Source: an uncultured Dorea sp.
GTDB taxonomy: Bacteria; Bacillota; Clostridia; Lachnospirales; Lachnospiraceae
DNA: 64,000 bases
Direction of reading: 5' to 3'
NCBI GenBank assembly: GCA_910584575.1
Contig: CAJUBG010000010.1
Location: 1 to 64,000, forward strand
Shown here: positions 8,823 to 17,813 of the stretch, piece by piece
Numbering within the stretch: the first letter of the stretch is position 1
Layout: each line of letters begins with the position of its first letter
Notes under the pieces: generated by a model
What the model was told of the DNA's origin: nothing
What the model saw: only the letters and a program-made list of their open reading frames with translations
Database searches by the model: none
Position numbers and translations under genes: made by a program

Positions 8823-10550
8823 ATGAAGAACTTAAAGAGCTTTCCATTTGAGAGAAACCGTTATTTTTATGGGAAGCTTTTGTCTGTGGAGGATTTTGAG
8901 ACAGAGCAGAAATATTTTAATGATAAGCGCAGGACCATCAACCGTTTCCTTTTTGGCTCAGGCGTAGTCTGCGGGCTTGGGGTCGTGGAGGTGGATGACG
9001 AGAGCATTTCCGTGGAGAGAGGTCTTGCCCTGGATTTTGCAGGGCGTGAGATTGTGCTGGACGAACCAGCCATCCGAAAAGTGTCAGAATTGGACGGATA
9101 TGGCGGCGGGGAGGATACAGGATTTTACTATCTTTGCCTGGAGTACCGCGAGGAGGCTGCCGAGCTTATGCATAACGTGGCGGGGACGGCAGGAAAGAAC
9201 GGAAGCGAGTTCAATAAGTATAAAGAGGGATACCGCCTTTATGTAACCCAGGAAGAACCGGAGAGGGAGATTTTTACTCCTGCAAGGCTCTATGAGGAAC
9301 GGTGCGAGGTCTATCATGGACATGGAATCCGCGTGTCCCAGGTGATGCCGAAATTCCTGGAGGCAGGAAAAGAGGCGGTCTTAAGAATTGAGATTGAGCA
9401 TTCGGGACAGCAGGAGTTTTCCTTTGAGTATGAGTTAGAGCTGTCTTTTCTTACCAGCGGGGAAGGAAATAGGGTGCATGTCCGCTTTCGGGAGGAGGAC
9501 GGCGTCAAGGATAAGAGTTACCGGCTTGAGCTTCCGCTTAAGGCGGCAGGCGTTTTGGATGTACAGGCAGAGGCTTCTCTGGTGGAGGGAAGTTTTAAAC
9601 TCCTGGCAGGCGGCAGGGAGTATACAGGTGCAAAGCATTGCGTGAGTCGGGCCTATGTGGGCGGCATGGACATATATGAAGCTACGCAGGCAGAGTATTA
9701 CAGGACTGCCATGGATTTTATTTCAGGAAATACCTTTCAGCAGGGGATTTATCTGGCGAAGATTTTTGTGGTTCGGGCGGGTGACGTCTGCCTGATTGAG
9801 AGGATTGAGCCGCTTCCCTTTGACCAGAAGATTATGCACTGTGAGATTGCGCAGGCCATGATTGGGAAGCTGTCCGAGGATGTAAGGCGGCTTATGAAGG
9901 ATAAGCGGCAGGAGATTGAGAATCAGAAGATTCAGAGTGAGGAAAAGCCTCTCAGGGCGGCCTATGGAGAGATGGTGTTTGAGCTTGGAAATACCCGTGC
10001 GGGAGAGGTGCTGTATTCGGATGAGATTGTCCATGGACTGGGCTTTGGCTCGGTTACGATTATGCTTGGCTATGAGGTGGACGATGGCTTTGAGGACGAC
10101 GCCCAGATGATGTTTGGGGACGCGTCTTTGTTTGAGAGCAGCCATGGATTCGTCGGCTCTCTGGGGGCGAAGCTGATGCCGTCGGAGGGGACGTTCGAGA
10201 TAGGGCTTAAGATCTTAAAAAATGATGATGCGAAGCAGGTGCGGGTTCACTGGACGGCTCTCCGCAATGAGATACGCAGGCCGGAGTCTGCCAAGAAGAA
10301 GCATATTTTCATCCAGCCGGATAATCCCAATGTATTCGTTGGGGAGAGCGTGGTATTTACCGCGGTGCTTGAGGGCTTCACGGACGAGAGGCTGAAATGG
10401 ACGGTGAGGGATCCTGAGGGCGGCGTTATTGACAAGAACGGAAAATATACTGCGCCGGAGACGGCAGGGATTTATCATATTATGGTTTCCAGCGTGACTT
10501 ATCCGAAGGTGCAGGCGTCTACGTTTGTGGTGGTGCGGCAGAAAGAGTGA
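8823..10550 (+). CDS. CIS-associated protein with conserved N-terminal domain and C-terminal Ig-like domain
   Basis: 575 residues if started at the ATG at 8823, as the protein then begins MKNLKSFPFERNRYFYGKLL; an in-frame ATG at 8814 overlapping the previous stop is the alternative. That opening motif, with VVCGLGVVEVDDESISVERG after it, is one I associate with uncharacterised proteins in eCIS loci. The middle is beta-rich with a coiled segment (AQAMIGKLSEDVRRLMKDKR). The last ~80 residues (FIQPDNPNVFVGESVVFTAV ... GKYTAPETAGIYHIMVSS) form a bacterial Ig-like domain, as in surface or fibre proteins. It may be an exposed baseplate attachment or fibre component; molecular function is not established. 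Confidence 0.65.
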   Translation: MKNLKSFPFERNRYFYGKLLSVEDFETEQKYFNDKRRTINRFLFGSGVVCGLGVVEVDDESISVERGLALDFAGREIVLDEPAIRKVSELDGYGGGEDTGFYYLCLEYREEAAELMHNVAGTAGKNGSEFNKYKEGYRLYVTQEEPEREIFTPARLYEERCEVYHGHGIRVSQVMPKFLEAGKEAVLRIEIEHSGQQEFSFEYELELSFLTSGEGNRVHVRFREEDGVKDKSYRLELPLKAAGVLDVQAEASLVEGSFKLLAGGREYTGAKHCVSRAYVGGMDIYEATQAEYYRTAMDFISGNTFQQGIYLAKIFVVRAGDVCLIERIEPLPFDQKIMHCEIAQAMIGKLSEDVRRLMKDKRQEIENQKIQSEEKPLRAAYGEMVFELGNTRAGEVLYSDEIVHGLGFGSVTIMLGYEVDDGFEDDAQMMFGDASLFESSHGFVGSLGAKLMPSEGTFEIGLKILKNDDAKQVRVHWTALRNEIRRPESAKKKHIFIQPDNPNVFVGESVVFTAVLEGFTDERLKWTVRDPEGGVIDKNGKYTAPETAGIYHIMVSSVTYPKVQASTFVVVRQKE

Positions 10551-10557
10551 GGCGGAT

Positions 10558-11436
10558 ATGATAATTAAGTTTCAGGATATGCAGTATGAGCTGATTTCCA
10601 AAATCAAGACCACGGTTTCCGGTAACATTGACCTGTATCTTGCCTGCGATGTGAAACGCAGGGAGGGGCTGTATACAGTGGCCTGTGTGAGGGACATGGA
10701 GATTGCTAGGAAGCTGATTATGGTTACGACGAAGCAAAACGTCAGCCTTTCATTTCGGGATCTTCACGCCAGCTTTAATGCGGACGGCAAATATTATGTC
10801 ATTTTCAACTATGCTCAAGGCAGGACGCTTCAGCAGGCGTTGGAGGACGGCAAATTTAATCTGCGGGAACGGCTGCAAATTATGAAAAACATATTTGCCC
10901 AGATATTTCTGTTGAATATGCCGGAGTGTTTTCTGTATGAGGCTTTGCGCAAGGAGAATATCATAGTGGATGATTCTCTGGGGGTGCGGTTCAACTACTT
11001 TTTTACAGAGATTGACTATTACTGGCAGGTACAGGAAAAGGATCTGATGAATCGGGTCAATGGGCTGGTGCATGAGCTGTTTGCCCGTGAGCTTGAAAAG
11101 AAAAGCTCACGTGAGCTGATGGAATTTGCCTTGGATTTGGACGAGGGATGCTACGGGTATCTGTGGGACTGTTATGTGGCTTATGACGAGGTCTATGAGA
11201 CAGTGCTTGCAAAGACCGAACAGCGTGAGCCAGAGCCGGGGCGTATCTGGTGGCGGGCGTGGGAGAAGCTCAAAAAGTTTTTTCCTACAATCAGGACGGT
11301 GCTTGCGGCGGCGCTGATTGTGTCGGCGGCCATTTATCTGCTGTGGAATCTTCCGAATCCGGCGCTTTCGGATAACGGAGTGTCTTTCGGGCAGATTGGT
11401 ACGCTTGAGATTAAGGAGAAGGCAGATAAGCCGTAG
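10558..11436 (+). CDS. Pseudokinase-like single-pass membrane protein
   Basis: 292 residues from the ATG at 10558. Residues ~1-220 have a kinase-like outline, but where a kinase would show HRDxxxxN there is ALRKENIIVDDS, so the catalytic His and Asp are missing and no DFG is visible. A transmembrane helix follows at ~246-264 (TVLAAALIVSAAIYLLW) with a ~28-residue tail. The arrangement, a cytosolic pseudokinase plus one helix, recalls EssB/YukC of type VII secretion, but this is a resemblance by eye and not a family assignment. A role in anchoring or docking the CIS to the membrane is an inference from its place between structural genes. Confidence 0.5.
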   Translation: MIIKFQDMQYELISKIKTTVSGNIDLYLACDVKRREGLYTVACVRDMEIARKLIMVTTKQNVSLSFRDLHASFNADGKYYVIFNYAQGRTLQQALEDGKFNLRERLQIMKNIFAQIFLLNMPECFLYEALRKENIIVDDSLGVRFNYFFTEIDYYWQVQEKDLMNRVNGLVHELFARELEKKSSRELMEFALDLDEGCYGYLWDCYVAYDEVYETVLAKTEQREPEPGRIWWRAWEKLKKFFPTIRTVLAAALIVSAAIYLLWNLPNPALSDNGVSFGQIGTLEIKEKADKP

Positions 11437-11458
11437 TAAGGGTAAGGAGGTATGAGAT

Positions 11459-13291
11459 ATGCAGGGCGGTCTGATCGGGCGTACAGCCAGGAGGCTTTCC
11501 CATATATTAATGGCGCCGGTTCAGGTGGTGATCCGCAAGGCAAAGAGGACGTTCAGTCCGGATTCCTTTGCCTCCAAGGTCATAACCGATGTCCGTAAGG
11601 GGATTAATCAGAAAAAGAATAAAAAAGAGCGAGTAATTGGGGATTATTATTCCGTTGGGAAATATTATGTGCTGAAACGGATGGTGTTCTTCATTCTGCT
11701 TGCTGCGATTATCCTTCCGGTTCTGTATATTAAGCTTGTGCATCCGGTTTTGGTATCCCATTTCTTCACCAAGACCATGGTGGTCAATTCTTCTGACATG
11801 GTGGGATATTCCGGTAAGGTTGAGCTTCTGTCCGAAGATGGCGGAGAGTTAATCTTCAAGGGTAAGATGGAGGATGGAAGAATCAACGGAAACGGCAAGC
11901 TCTATACCTATTCGGGCGCGCTTTTGTATGAGGGCAATTTTGAGATGGAGGCGTACTCCGGCGAAGGAGAGCTTTATTATGAGAACAGTAAGACTCTCCG
12001 ATATAAGGGGACGTTTCTCCTGAACCAGTATGAGGGACAGGGAATGCTCTACGACAAAGAAGGAAATCTTCAGTACAAGGGGGATTTTAAGAACGGGCTG
12101 TATGAGGGAAGCGGGACACTGTATTTCCCAAGCGGCCAAAAGGAGTATGTAGGAACCTTTGTCAAGGGAGAGATGGAGGGGCAGGGAACCCTCTATAACG
12201 AGGCGGGAAATGAAATCGCCACGGGAACCTTTGAGAACGGAGAACCGCTGCTTTCGGAGGTGGTCTTGACGGACGAGGCGGGTAATGTGGTCTATGAAGG
12301 AACGGTCAATACGGACGGCGAGTATGAAGGAGAAGGAAAGCTCTATGAGGACGGCGTACTTGCGTATGAAGGTGATTTTGTAGACGGCAAGAAGACCGGC
12401 GAGGGAACCCTTTCCAATGACAAGGGCGAGACTGTGTACGAGGGCGACTTTGTCGAGGATAAATATGAGGGAGAGGGAAAGCTCTATGAAAGCGGCGCGC
12501 TTGCCTATGAGGGCGGCTTCGTGAAAGGAAAAAAGGAGGGGGACGGAACCTCCTATGACGCCGAAGGAAATGTGGTCTATGAGGGCGAGTTTGCCAAGGA
12601 TGAGTACGAAGGAGAAGGAAAGCTCTATGAGGACGGTATCCTTGTGTATGACGGAGGCTTTTTAAAAGGCGAGTATGACGGCAAGGGAACCCTGTTCTAT
12701 GATGAGGGCGCATTCATGTACGAGGGCGCGTTTGAGAAGGGGAAAAGAGAGGGGCTTGGCAAGGTCTATACCGGCAAGGGAGACATTGTGTATGACGGCA
12801 GTTTTAAGTCGGACGTCTATAACGGGGAAGGAAAGCTCTATGACGATAACAAGGTGCTGGTAATCTATGACGGGAACTTTGTGGATGGTCTGTACCAGGG
12901 GGCAGGGAAGCTGACGGATTCCGAGACGGAGTCGCTGTTGTATGACGGCGAGTTTTATCAGGGACAGTACAGCGGAACAGGGAAGCTGTACCAGCCTGCA
13001 ACCGGCGGATTAATCTACGAGGGAGGCTTCCTGAACGGCCTGTATTATGGCTCTGGGAAGCTGTGGGATGAGTCAGGGAACCTTCTCTATGCCGGAGACT
13101 TTATCAACGGCCAGTATTTCGGGCGTGGCGTCCGTTATGACCCATACTCCGGAATGGTTCTGGAATCCGGACAGTTTAAGTATGGGGTGCTGACGCAGTC
13201 GGAGCCGGTGGAGAGCGTTTTTGGGGGAAGTACAGGCACGTCGAATCAGACCACCCAGTCAGGTACATCTTCCGAAGGAGTTAAGAATTAA
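11459..13291 (+). CDS. Membrane-anchored MORN-repeat protein
   Basis: 610 residues, ATG 8 bp after a perfect TAAGGAGG. A basic cytosolic segment (residues 1-74) is followed by a transmembrane helix at ~75-93 (MVFFILLAAIILPVLYIKL), then ~18 tandem units of about 23 residues from ~125 to 585 with the MORN pattern Y-E-G-x-F-x-x-G-x-Y-x-G-x-G-x-L-Y (for example LVYDGGFLKGEYDGKGTLF). One unit (EIATGTFENGEPLL) is degenerate. The tail is Ser/Thr/Gln-rich. By topology the repeat solenoid should lie outside the membrane. MORN arrays bind proteins or lipids; a receptor, cell-wall spacer or docking role for the injection system is inference. Confidence 0.7.
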   Translation: MQGGLIGRTARRLSHILMAPVQVVIRKAKRTFSPDSFASKVITDVRKGINQKKNKKERVIGDYYSVGKYYVLKRMVFFILLAAIILPVLYIKLVHPVLVSHFFTKTMVVNSSDMVGYSGKVELLSEDGGELIFKGKMEDGRINGNGKLYTYSGALLYEGNFEMEAYSGEGELYYENSKTLRYKGTFLLNQYEGQGMLYDKEGNLQYKGDFKNGLYEGSGTLYFPSGQKEYVGTFVKGEMEGQGTLYNEAGNEIATGTFENGEPLLSEVVLTDEAGNVVYEGTVNTDGEYEGEGKLYEDGVLAYEGDFVDGKKTGEGTLSNDKGETVYEGDFVEDKYEGEGKLYESGALAYEGGFVKGKKEGDGTSYDAEGNVVYEGEFAKDEYEGEGKLYEDGILVYDGGFLKGEYDGKGTLFYDEGAFMYEGAFEKGKREGLGKVYTGKGDIVYDGSFKSDVYNGEGKLYDDNKVLVIYDGNFVDGLYQGAGKLTDSETESLLYDGEFYQGQYSGTGKLYQPATGGLIYEGGFLNGLYYGSGKLWDESGNLLYAGDFINGQYFGRGVRYDPYSGMVLESGQFKYGVLTQSEPVESVFGGSTGTSNQTTQSGTSSEGVKN

Positions 13292-13323
13292 TTTCAGTAA
13301 CAGATAAAAGGAGGGAGATACTT

Positions 13324-13902
13324 TTGGCAGATTACACGAGGATTGCGGATACGGGAAACGGCATATTGGCGCTGCTTACGGAGGCGCTGATTCCAGAGCT
13401 TCTGAACAGTCCGGACCAGATTGGCCTGTGCTCTCCGGATGAGCACGGGGACTATGCGGTGGGAGTATGGCTCTATGACGTGAAGGAGGATACCTCCATA
13501 CAGGCGCATGAGATGGCGAATATCGGAAGGAATACACAGCGGTATCCCTCTGCTTATCTGACTCTTTACTATATGATTACCCTCTTTTTACAGAGTGATT
13601 TGAAGTATCGGGCCGTACAGGAGCATCAGATTATGGGAAGGATTATTCAGGCATTTCGCGATAAGGCGGCTCTTAATCCGGATACATTTACGCCCACAGG
13701 AGAGTCGGGAGGAGGCAACATCCGTTTGCAGATGCGTGAAATGGATATTGAGGAAAAGGTGCGGCTGTGGACTGTGCCAAACGCGGCGTACCGGACGTCT
13801 CTGTTTTACACGGCAGGGCCGGTGGAGATTCTGTCTACCAGAAAACGTTCGGTAAGACGTGTACAGGAAATCGACTATCGTTTTACAGGAAAGGACAGGT
13901 AG
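13324..13902 (+). CDS. DUF4255-type CIS cap/tube-terminating protein (Afp16/Pvc16-like)
   Basis: 192 residues from a TTG start behind AGGAGGGAGATACTT; no ATG gives the conserved beginning (ADTGNGILALLTEALIPELL). Hallmarks of the DUF4255/Pvc16 N-terminal family are the HGDYAVGVWLYDVKED segment, the PSAYLTLYYMITLFLQSD helix, and EKVRLWTVPNAAYRTSLFYT followed by a GPVEI strand. In Afp/PVC the protein terminates sheath and tube polymerisation at the distal end. Its length is like the conserved N-terminal domain alone, so the longer C-terminal part of Afp16 seems absent; the next gene may supply an additional domain. Confidence 0.82.
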   Translation: MADYTRIADTGNGILALLTEALIPELLNSPDQIGLCSPDEHGDYAVGVWLYDVKEDTSIQAHEMANIGRNTQRYPSAYLTLYYMITLFLQSDLKYRAVQEHQIMGRIIQAFRDKAALNPDTFTPTGESGGGNIRLQMREMDIEEKVRLWTVPNAAYRTSLFYTAGPVEILSTRKRSVRRVQEIDYRFTGKDR

Positions 13903-13903
13903 C

Positions 13904-14644
13904 ATGGTATTACAGGAGACAAAGATACGGCTGTCCAAAGTGGTGCGGTTAAGGGATGCGTTTACCGGCGAGCCTGTGTCGGCAGGGATAGAGCTTCGCT
14001 CTCTGGCAGGAGGAGGGGTGGAGAAAAAGGGGGAAGGATATTTCCTGCTTCTGGACGTGGGAAACGACGAATTCCAGATTGAGGTCAAGTCCCCCGTCTA
14101 CCAAAGACAGAGGCTTGTGCTTAAGGCGGACAGAGGGGAGAAGGTTAAGGAGATACTTCTGTACCCCTCTTTTGCTTATCCCTTTCGTCAGGGGACTACT
14201 TCTGTGCGGGGCAGGGCGAAGCCAAAGAGTGTGGTTAAGCTTCATGCAGGGGACGCTCAGGCCGGATGCCGGATGATTGGCGACTATAAGAGAGGGCAGG
14301 AGGAAATTTCCTTCTATCTGAAAGGTAAAATTCAGAGTGTGTTCTGGTATATCCGAAAGAAACAGAAGGAGAAGGGCGAGTATTTTTGTACAGAGTACCC
14401 AGAGGACGAGGGCGAGACGTACAGGCTGAGACGCCCGCTTAAGGATGACTATATGATGAAGGATTCCGTCATCTGTCCGGCGCAGGAATGTATTGCGGAC
14501 GAGGACGGAGAATTCTATCTGCTGCTTGCAGACATTCCAAAGGATACAAGTATCCTTAAGTATTCTTGTGAGAGTGAAGGCAAGGTGACAGAAGGAGAGG
14601 CAGAGATTTTTAAGGGGCGGGAAAACTATATCCTGCTTTCATAA
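13904..14644 (+). CDS. CIS-associated beta-sandwich protein of unknown role
   Basis: 246 residues from the ATG at 13904, directly after the cap-protein stop. The first ~75 residues (VVRLRDAFTGEPVSAGIELR, then EGYFLLLDVGNDEFQIEV) resemble the carboxypeptidase-regulatory-like/Ig beta-sandwich often encoded next to DUF4255 proteins in CIS loci. The remainder has further beta-strands, a Glu/Lys-rich loop and a second candidate sandwich (CIADEDGEFYLLLADIPKD). No signal peptide or membrane helix. It could be an accessory cap or sheath-end decoration; the family is not recognised. Confidence 0.5.
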   Translation: MVLQETKIRLSKVVRLRDAFTGEPVSAGIELRSLAGGGVEKKGEGYFLLLDVGNDEFQIEVKSPVYQRQRLVLKADRGEKVKEILLYPSFAYPFRQGTTSVRGRAKPKSVVKLHAGDAQAGCRMIGDYKRGQEEISFYLKGKIQSVFWYIRKKQKEKGEYFCTEYPEDEGETYRLRRPLKDDYMMKDSVICPAQECIADEDGEFYLLLADIPKDTSILKYSCESEGKVTEGEAEIFKGRENYILLS

Positions 14645-14669
14645 GCAGAAAATTCAAGGAGTGAGGATT

Positions 14670-15053
14670 ATGGGATTATGTGTGACGGGAGGCGCGTCTA
14701 TGACCTGTTCGTTTGGTATGGCGCCCTCTGTATTAAATGTCCTGCCGACGGCAAAGACGATGTCGGCAATGCCTCTGGCGACGATTTCGGATAATATTCC
14801 CTTTGTAAATATCGCGCCTTTTGGGATGTGCCAGAGTATGGCCAATCCCATGGTGGCGGCTGCAACTGCGGCGGCTATGGGGGCGCTAACGCCTATGCCC
14901 TGTACGCCGGTTCCGGCAGGCCCGTGGGCGCCGGGGGTTCCCCAGGTGTTGGTGGGCGGCAAGCCTGCCCTTAATAACCAGTGTAAGCTGACCTGCGCCT
15001 ACGGGGGAATGATACAGTTTACCAATTCAGGATGCCAGACGGTGCAGTTGTAG
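14670..15053 (+). CDS. DUF4280 PAAR-like spike-tip protein
   Basis: 127 residues from the ATG at 14670 (ribosome binding site AAGGAGTGAGG); an in-frame GTG at 14661 is less likely because it overlaps that site. The sequence follows DUF4280 closely: MTCSFGMAPSVLNVLPT, PLATISDNIPFVNIAPFGMC, ANPMVAAATAAAMGALTPMP, then LTCAYGGMIQF. DUF4280 proteins are PAAR-like, Gly/Pro-rich and Cys-rich (eight Cys here), and are thought to sharpen spikes or carry effectors. No canonical PAAR gene is visible elsewhere in the locus, so this is the likely tip of the 259-residue spike. Confidence 0.82.
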   Translation: MGLCVTGGASMTCSFGMAPSVLNVLPTAKTMSAMPLATISDNIPFVNIAPFGMCQSMANPMVAAATAAAMGALTPMPCTPVPAGPWAPGVPQVLVGGKPALNNQCKLTCAYGGMIQFTNSGCQTVQL

Positions 15054-15062
15054 GACAAGGGA

Positions 15063-17780
15063 ATGAATATGAGTAGAAAAAATTTGTATGGCATATGGGG
15101 AATCCTGGCTGCCGCTGTCATTGCTTTCGCGGCGGCGAGTATGTTTGGGAAGACGATTAAGATTAATTATATCGAGCAGATACATTTACAGGACGACTAT
15201 CTGTATTATGTGGATCGGGGGGAGGGCGAAAAGCTTCGGATTATACGGTCAAACCCTGACGGCGGACAGGGCGAGCTGATTGTATGCCAAAAGCATGTGC
15301 GCGAACATTGCCGGACCATCCGCCAGATTTTTTTCGATGACGCAGGCGAGGCGTACGTACTGTTGGAAGAAACAAACGTGGAATCATGGGACGGCGCGGG
15401 CAGCAGAATCTATCGGTGTGACTTCGCAAGGAGAAGGCTTGTAGAGACAGAGTATGACTTGACGGAGGATAAGGCAAAATACGGGCAGATTTTGGTACAG
15501 TGTATCCGAGACGGAAGGCTTTATTATATCGGTATTCCGGATACGGAGGAGGATTCAGGCGAGGCGGCTTTATTTGCCAGAGACGGACAAGGAGAAAGAG
15601 AGCTGTTGGAGCAAGTGACGCTTGATTACCCATATCTTAATTCTCAGTTCTTTTTAAGCCGGGAGGGTGTTCTCCTCTGGATGAATTACGAGGGCGAGGT
15701 GTTCGCGAAGGAGGTGGGAACGGACCGTTATCTTGAGATTGAAGGGGTATCTGGCAGGAGGGGCGTATTCAAGAGTCTTTCTGACGACGGGGAACGGGCG
15801 TATCTGCTTGACTATGAGGCAGAATGTATCCGAAGCGTTGACCTGGCGGACGAGGCTTCTAAAGTGGTGTTCTCGGCGGAGGAAATCCGCAAAAAGTATC
15901 CGGATTTTACCTTCCGGCAGCTTCAATGGCCGGACAGCGCCCAGACGGGCTTCTGTGCGGGGGTAGAGAATGAAGAAGGGAAAGTTTCCGTCTGTACCTA
16001 TCAGGACGGCGTCCATCGGGATTACGAGGAATGTACCCTTACCTCCTCGGCAGTCGTGTACAGGATGCGGTGGGTCTATGCCGGTATTCTCCTTTTGGCG
16101 GCGCTTCTGTGTCTCTACTGGATTGCCTGTGTGAAATACCACGTCCAGACCATTTTAGTACGGCTATGTGTGATTTTCCTTCTAAGCCTCCTGGTTATGG
16201 ACGGGTTCCTAGAATACTGGATTGAACAGTCTATGCGTCAGCAGTTGGAGAGCAACCAGACGATAGCGCTGTCTGCCCTGGGAAAAATTCTTCGGGAGGA
16301 TATTGTACATAATATCGAGACGAATGCGGATAAATTCCCGTCCGGAGACAGAGCTTTGCGTGTAAGCCATTCTTCTGTTGACAATGGAAAAGGCTTCGGC
16401 GGGCGGTCTATGTATGTGTACAGTATTTTCCATGCGGACGGGGAGGGTCATCTGTATGTAAGCGAGTCCACGTCGGAATACTGCGGCGTTCCTGTGGAGT
16501 GGGTGTATGGCTCAGAGGTCATAGATGCGATTTATCATTCCTATCAATCGGGTGAGATTGTGAACCAGAGTGATGAGAACCGTGATGGAAAACGCAGTAA
16601 TCAGTTCATTCCATTGGTATTGGGCGACGGGACGAAATATGGCGTGCTGGCGGTTTCCGGCGATGGAAACATACTGGATTACCAGATTTGGTATTATCAG
16701 TGGAATCTGAAAAATGCCTCCTCCACCCTTCTCTTAGTCCTGACGGTGGTTCTGATGGTGGTGCTTCATATCTTCCTGCAGCCTCTGAAAACCCTGAAGG
16801 AATGTGCCTTAAGGCTCGCGGCGGGGAATCTGGGCGTAACCGTCGCCGTACACGGGCATGACGAGGTGGCGGATATATCGTCGGCATTTAACCAGATGTC
16901 ACTGGAGATTGCGAAATACGTGGAGGACATTCGTGGGATATCGGACGGCTATTATAAATTTATTCCGGCGAAAATCCTGGACTTGTTAGATAAGGAGTCC
17001 ATTCAGGAGGTAAAGCTTGGCGATCAGATGACAGGAGATTTTACGATCTTATCTCTCCATGCCATGGATTACCCCAGGCATAAGGTTTCTCTGTCGGCTG
17101 AGCAGGTGTATACAGGGATTAACCGTGTCCTGTCCCAGTTGGTCGAGCCAATAAACGGGCATCATGGGGTTGTCGAGCATTTTGACGATATCGGGCTGTC
17201 GGCGTTCTTTACGGTCAGCAGCCAGGAGGCTCTTGACGCAGCCATTGATATTCAGCAGCTTTTGGATGAAAGGATGCCGGATAAGGGAAGAACCATTGCC
17301 ATCAGCTACGGACGTGTGATGATTGGGGTGATTGGACATGAGCAGCGGATGGAGGCTGCCGCCATCTCCGCACACTCTGATTTGGCGAAAATGCTGCGTT
17401 TAAGGGGTGACAAATACGGCGCGCGCATATTGATTACGCATCTGGTCTACGAGCAGATACCGGATTTCGACGAGCATTATCATGCAAGATATCTGGGAAA
17501 TATTTACCTTTCTGCCAGTCATACTTACGAGCGTGTCTATGACGTCTATGACGGGGATTCGGAGGAGGAATTCTACTACAAGGAGTTGACGAGGGAGATG
17601 TTCGAGAAGGGCGTGGGACTGTTTGTGGCAAGGAGATTTTATGAGGCCAGGCTTATCTTTGTGGAGGTGCTCAAGCAGCACAGGAAGGATAAGGCGGCAA
17701 AGGAGTATCTGTATCGGTGTGACCGGTATTATAAGATGGCGGAGGATGAGGAGAAGGAGACGGTTATAGAGAGCTTCTGA
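15063..17780 (+). CDS. Four-helix membrane sensor with HAMP and degenerate class III cyclase domain
   Basis: 905 residues. Layout by reading: helix 1 at ~8-28; a large extracytoplasmic beta-rich (propeller-like) region ~30-330; helices at ~336-356 and ~362-380; a second outer loop ~381-550; helix 4 at ~553-573; HAMP at ~574-625 (HGHDEVADISSAFNQMSLEI); a cyclase homology domain at ~655-820; and a C-terminal helical, TPR-like tail. In the cyclase domain the first metal Asp position reads His (FTILSLHAMDYP) and the catalytic Asn/Arg region reads SAHSDLAKMLR, so nucleotide cyclisation looks unlikely. It may sense an outer signal and signal to the CIS by protein contact. It lies 9 bp after the PAAR-like gene. 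Confidence 0.65.
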   Translation: MNMSRKNLYGIWGILAAAVIAFAAASMFGKTIKINYIEQIHLQDDYLYYVDRGEGEKLRIIRSNPDGGQGELIVCQKHVREHCRTIRQIFFDDAGEAYVLLEETNVESWDGAGSRIYRCDFARRRLVETEYDLTEDKAKYGQILVQCIRDGRLYYIGIPDTEEDSGEAALFARDGQGERELLEQVTLDYPYLNSQFFLSREGVLLWMNYEGEVFAKEVGTDRYLEIEGVSGRRGVFKSLSDDGERAYLLDYEAECIRSVDLADEASKVVFSAEEIRKKYPDFTFRQLQWPDSAQTGFCAGVENEEGKVSVCTYQDGVHRDYEECTLTSSAVVYRMRWVYAGILLLAALLCLYWIACVKYHVQTILVRLCVIFLLSLLVMDGFLEYWIEQSMRQQLESNQTIALSALGKILREDIVHNIETNADKFPSGDRALRVSHSSVDNGKGFGGRSMYVYSIFHADGEGHLYVSESTSEYCGVPVEWVYGSEVIDAIYHSYQSGEIVNQSDENRDGKRSNQFIPLVLGDGTKYGVLAVSGDGNILDYQIWYYQWNLKNASSTLLLVLTVVLMVVLHIFLQPLKTLKECALRLAAGNLGVTVAVHGHDEVADISSAFNQMSLEIAKYVEDIRGISDGYYKFIPAKILDLLDKESIQEVKLGDQMTGDFTILSLHAMDYPRHKVSLSAEQVYTGINRVLSQLVEPINGHHGVVEHFDDIGLSAFFTVSSQEALDAAIDIQQLLDERMPDKGRTIAISYGRVMIGVIGHEQRMEAAAISAHSDLAKMLRLRGDKYGARILITHLVYEQIPDFDEHYHARYLGNIYLSASHTYERVYDVYDGDSEEEFYYKELTREMFEKGVGLFVARRFYEARLIFVEVLKQHRKDKAAKEYLYRCDRYYKMAEDEEKETVIESF

Positions 17781-17813
17781 CGCTGCTGTTTTTAGAAACG
17801 AGGTGAAATGTGA

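Noticed and set aside
12306..12713. Minus-strand open frame with repeated His/Arg/Pro-rich units
   Set aside because: It is the antisense reading of the MORN repeats; its periodicity is explained by them.
12000..13200. Regular ~69-bp DNA periodicity, considered as a CRISPR or satellite array
   Set aside because: The period corresponds to the 23-residue MORN unit in one open frame; units are diverged and there are no spacers.
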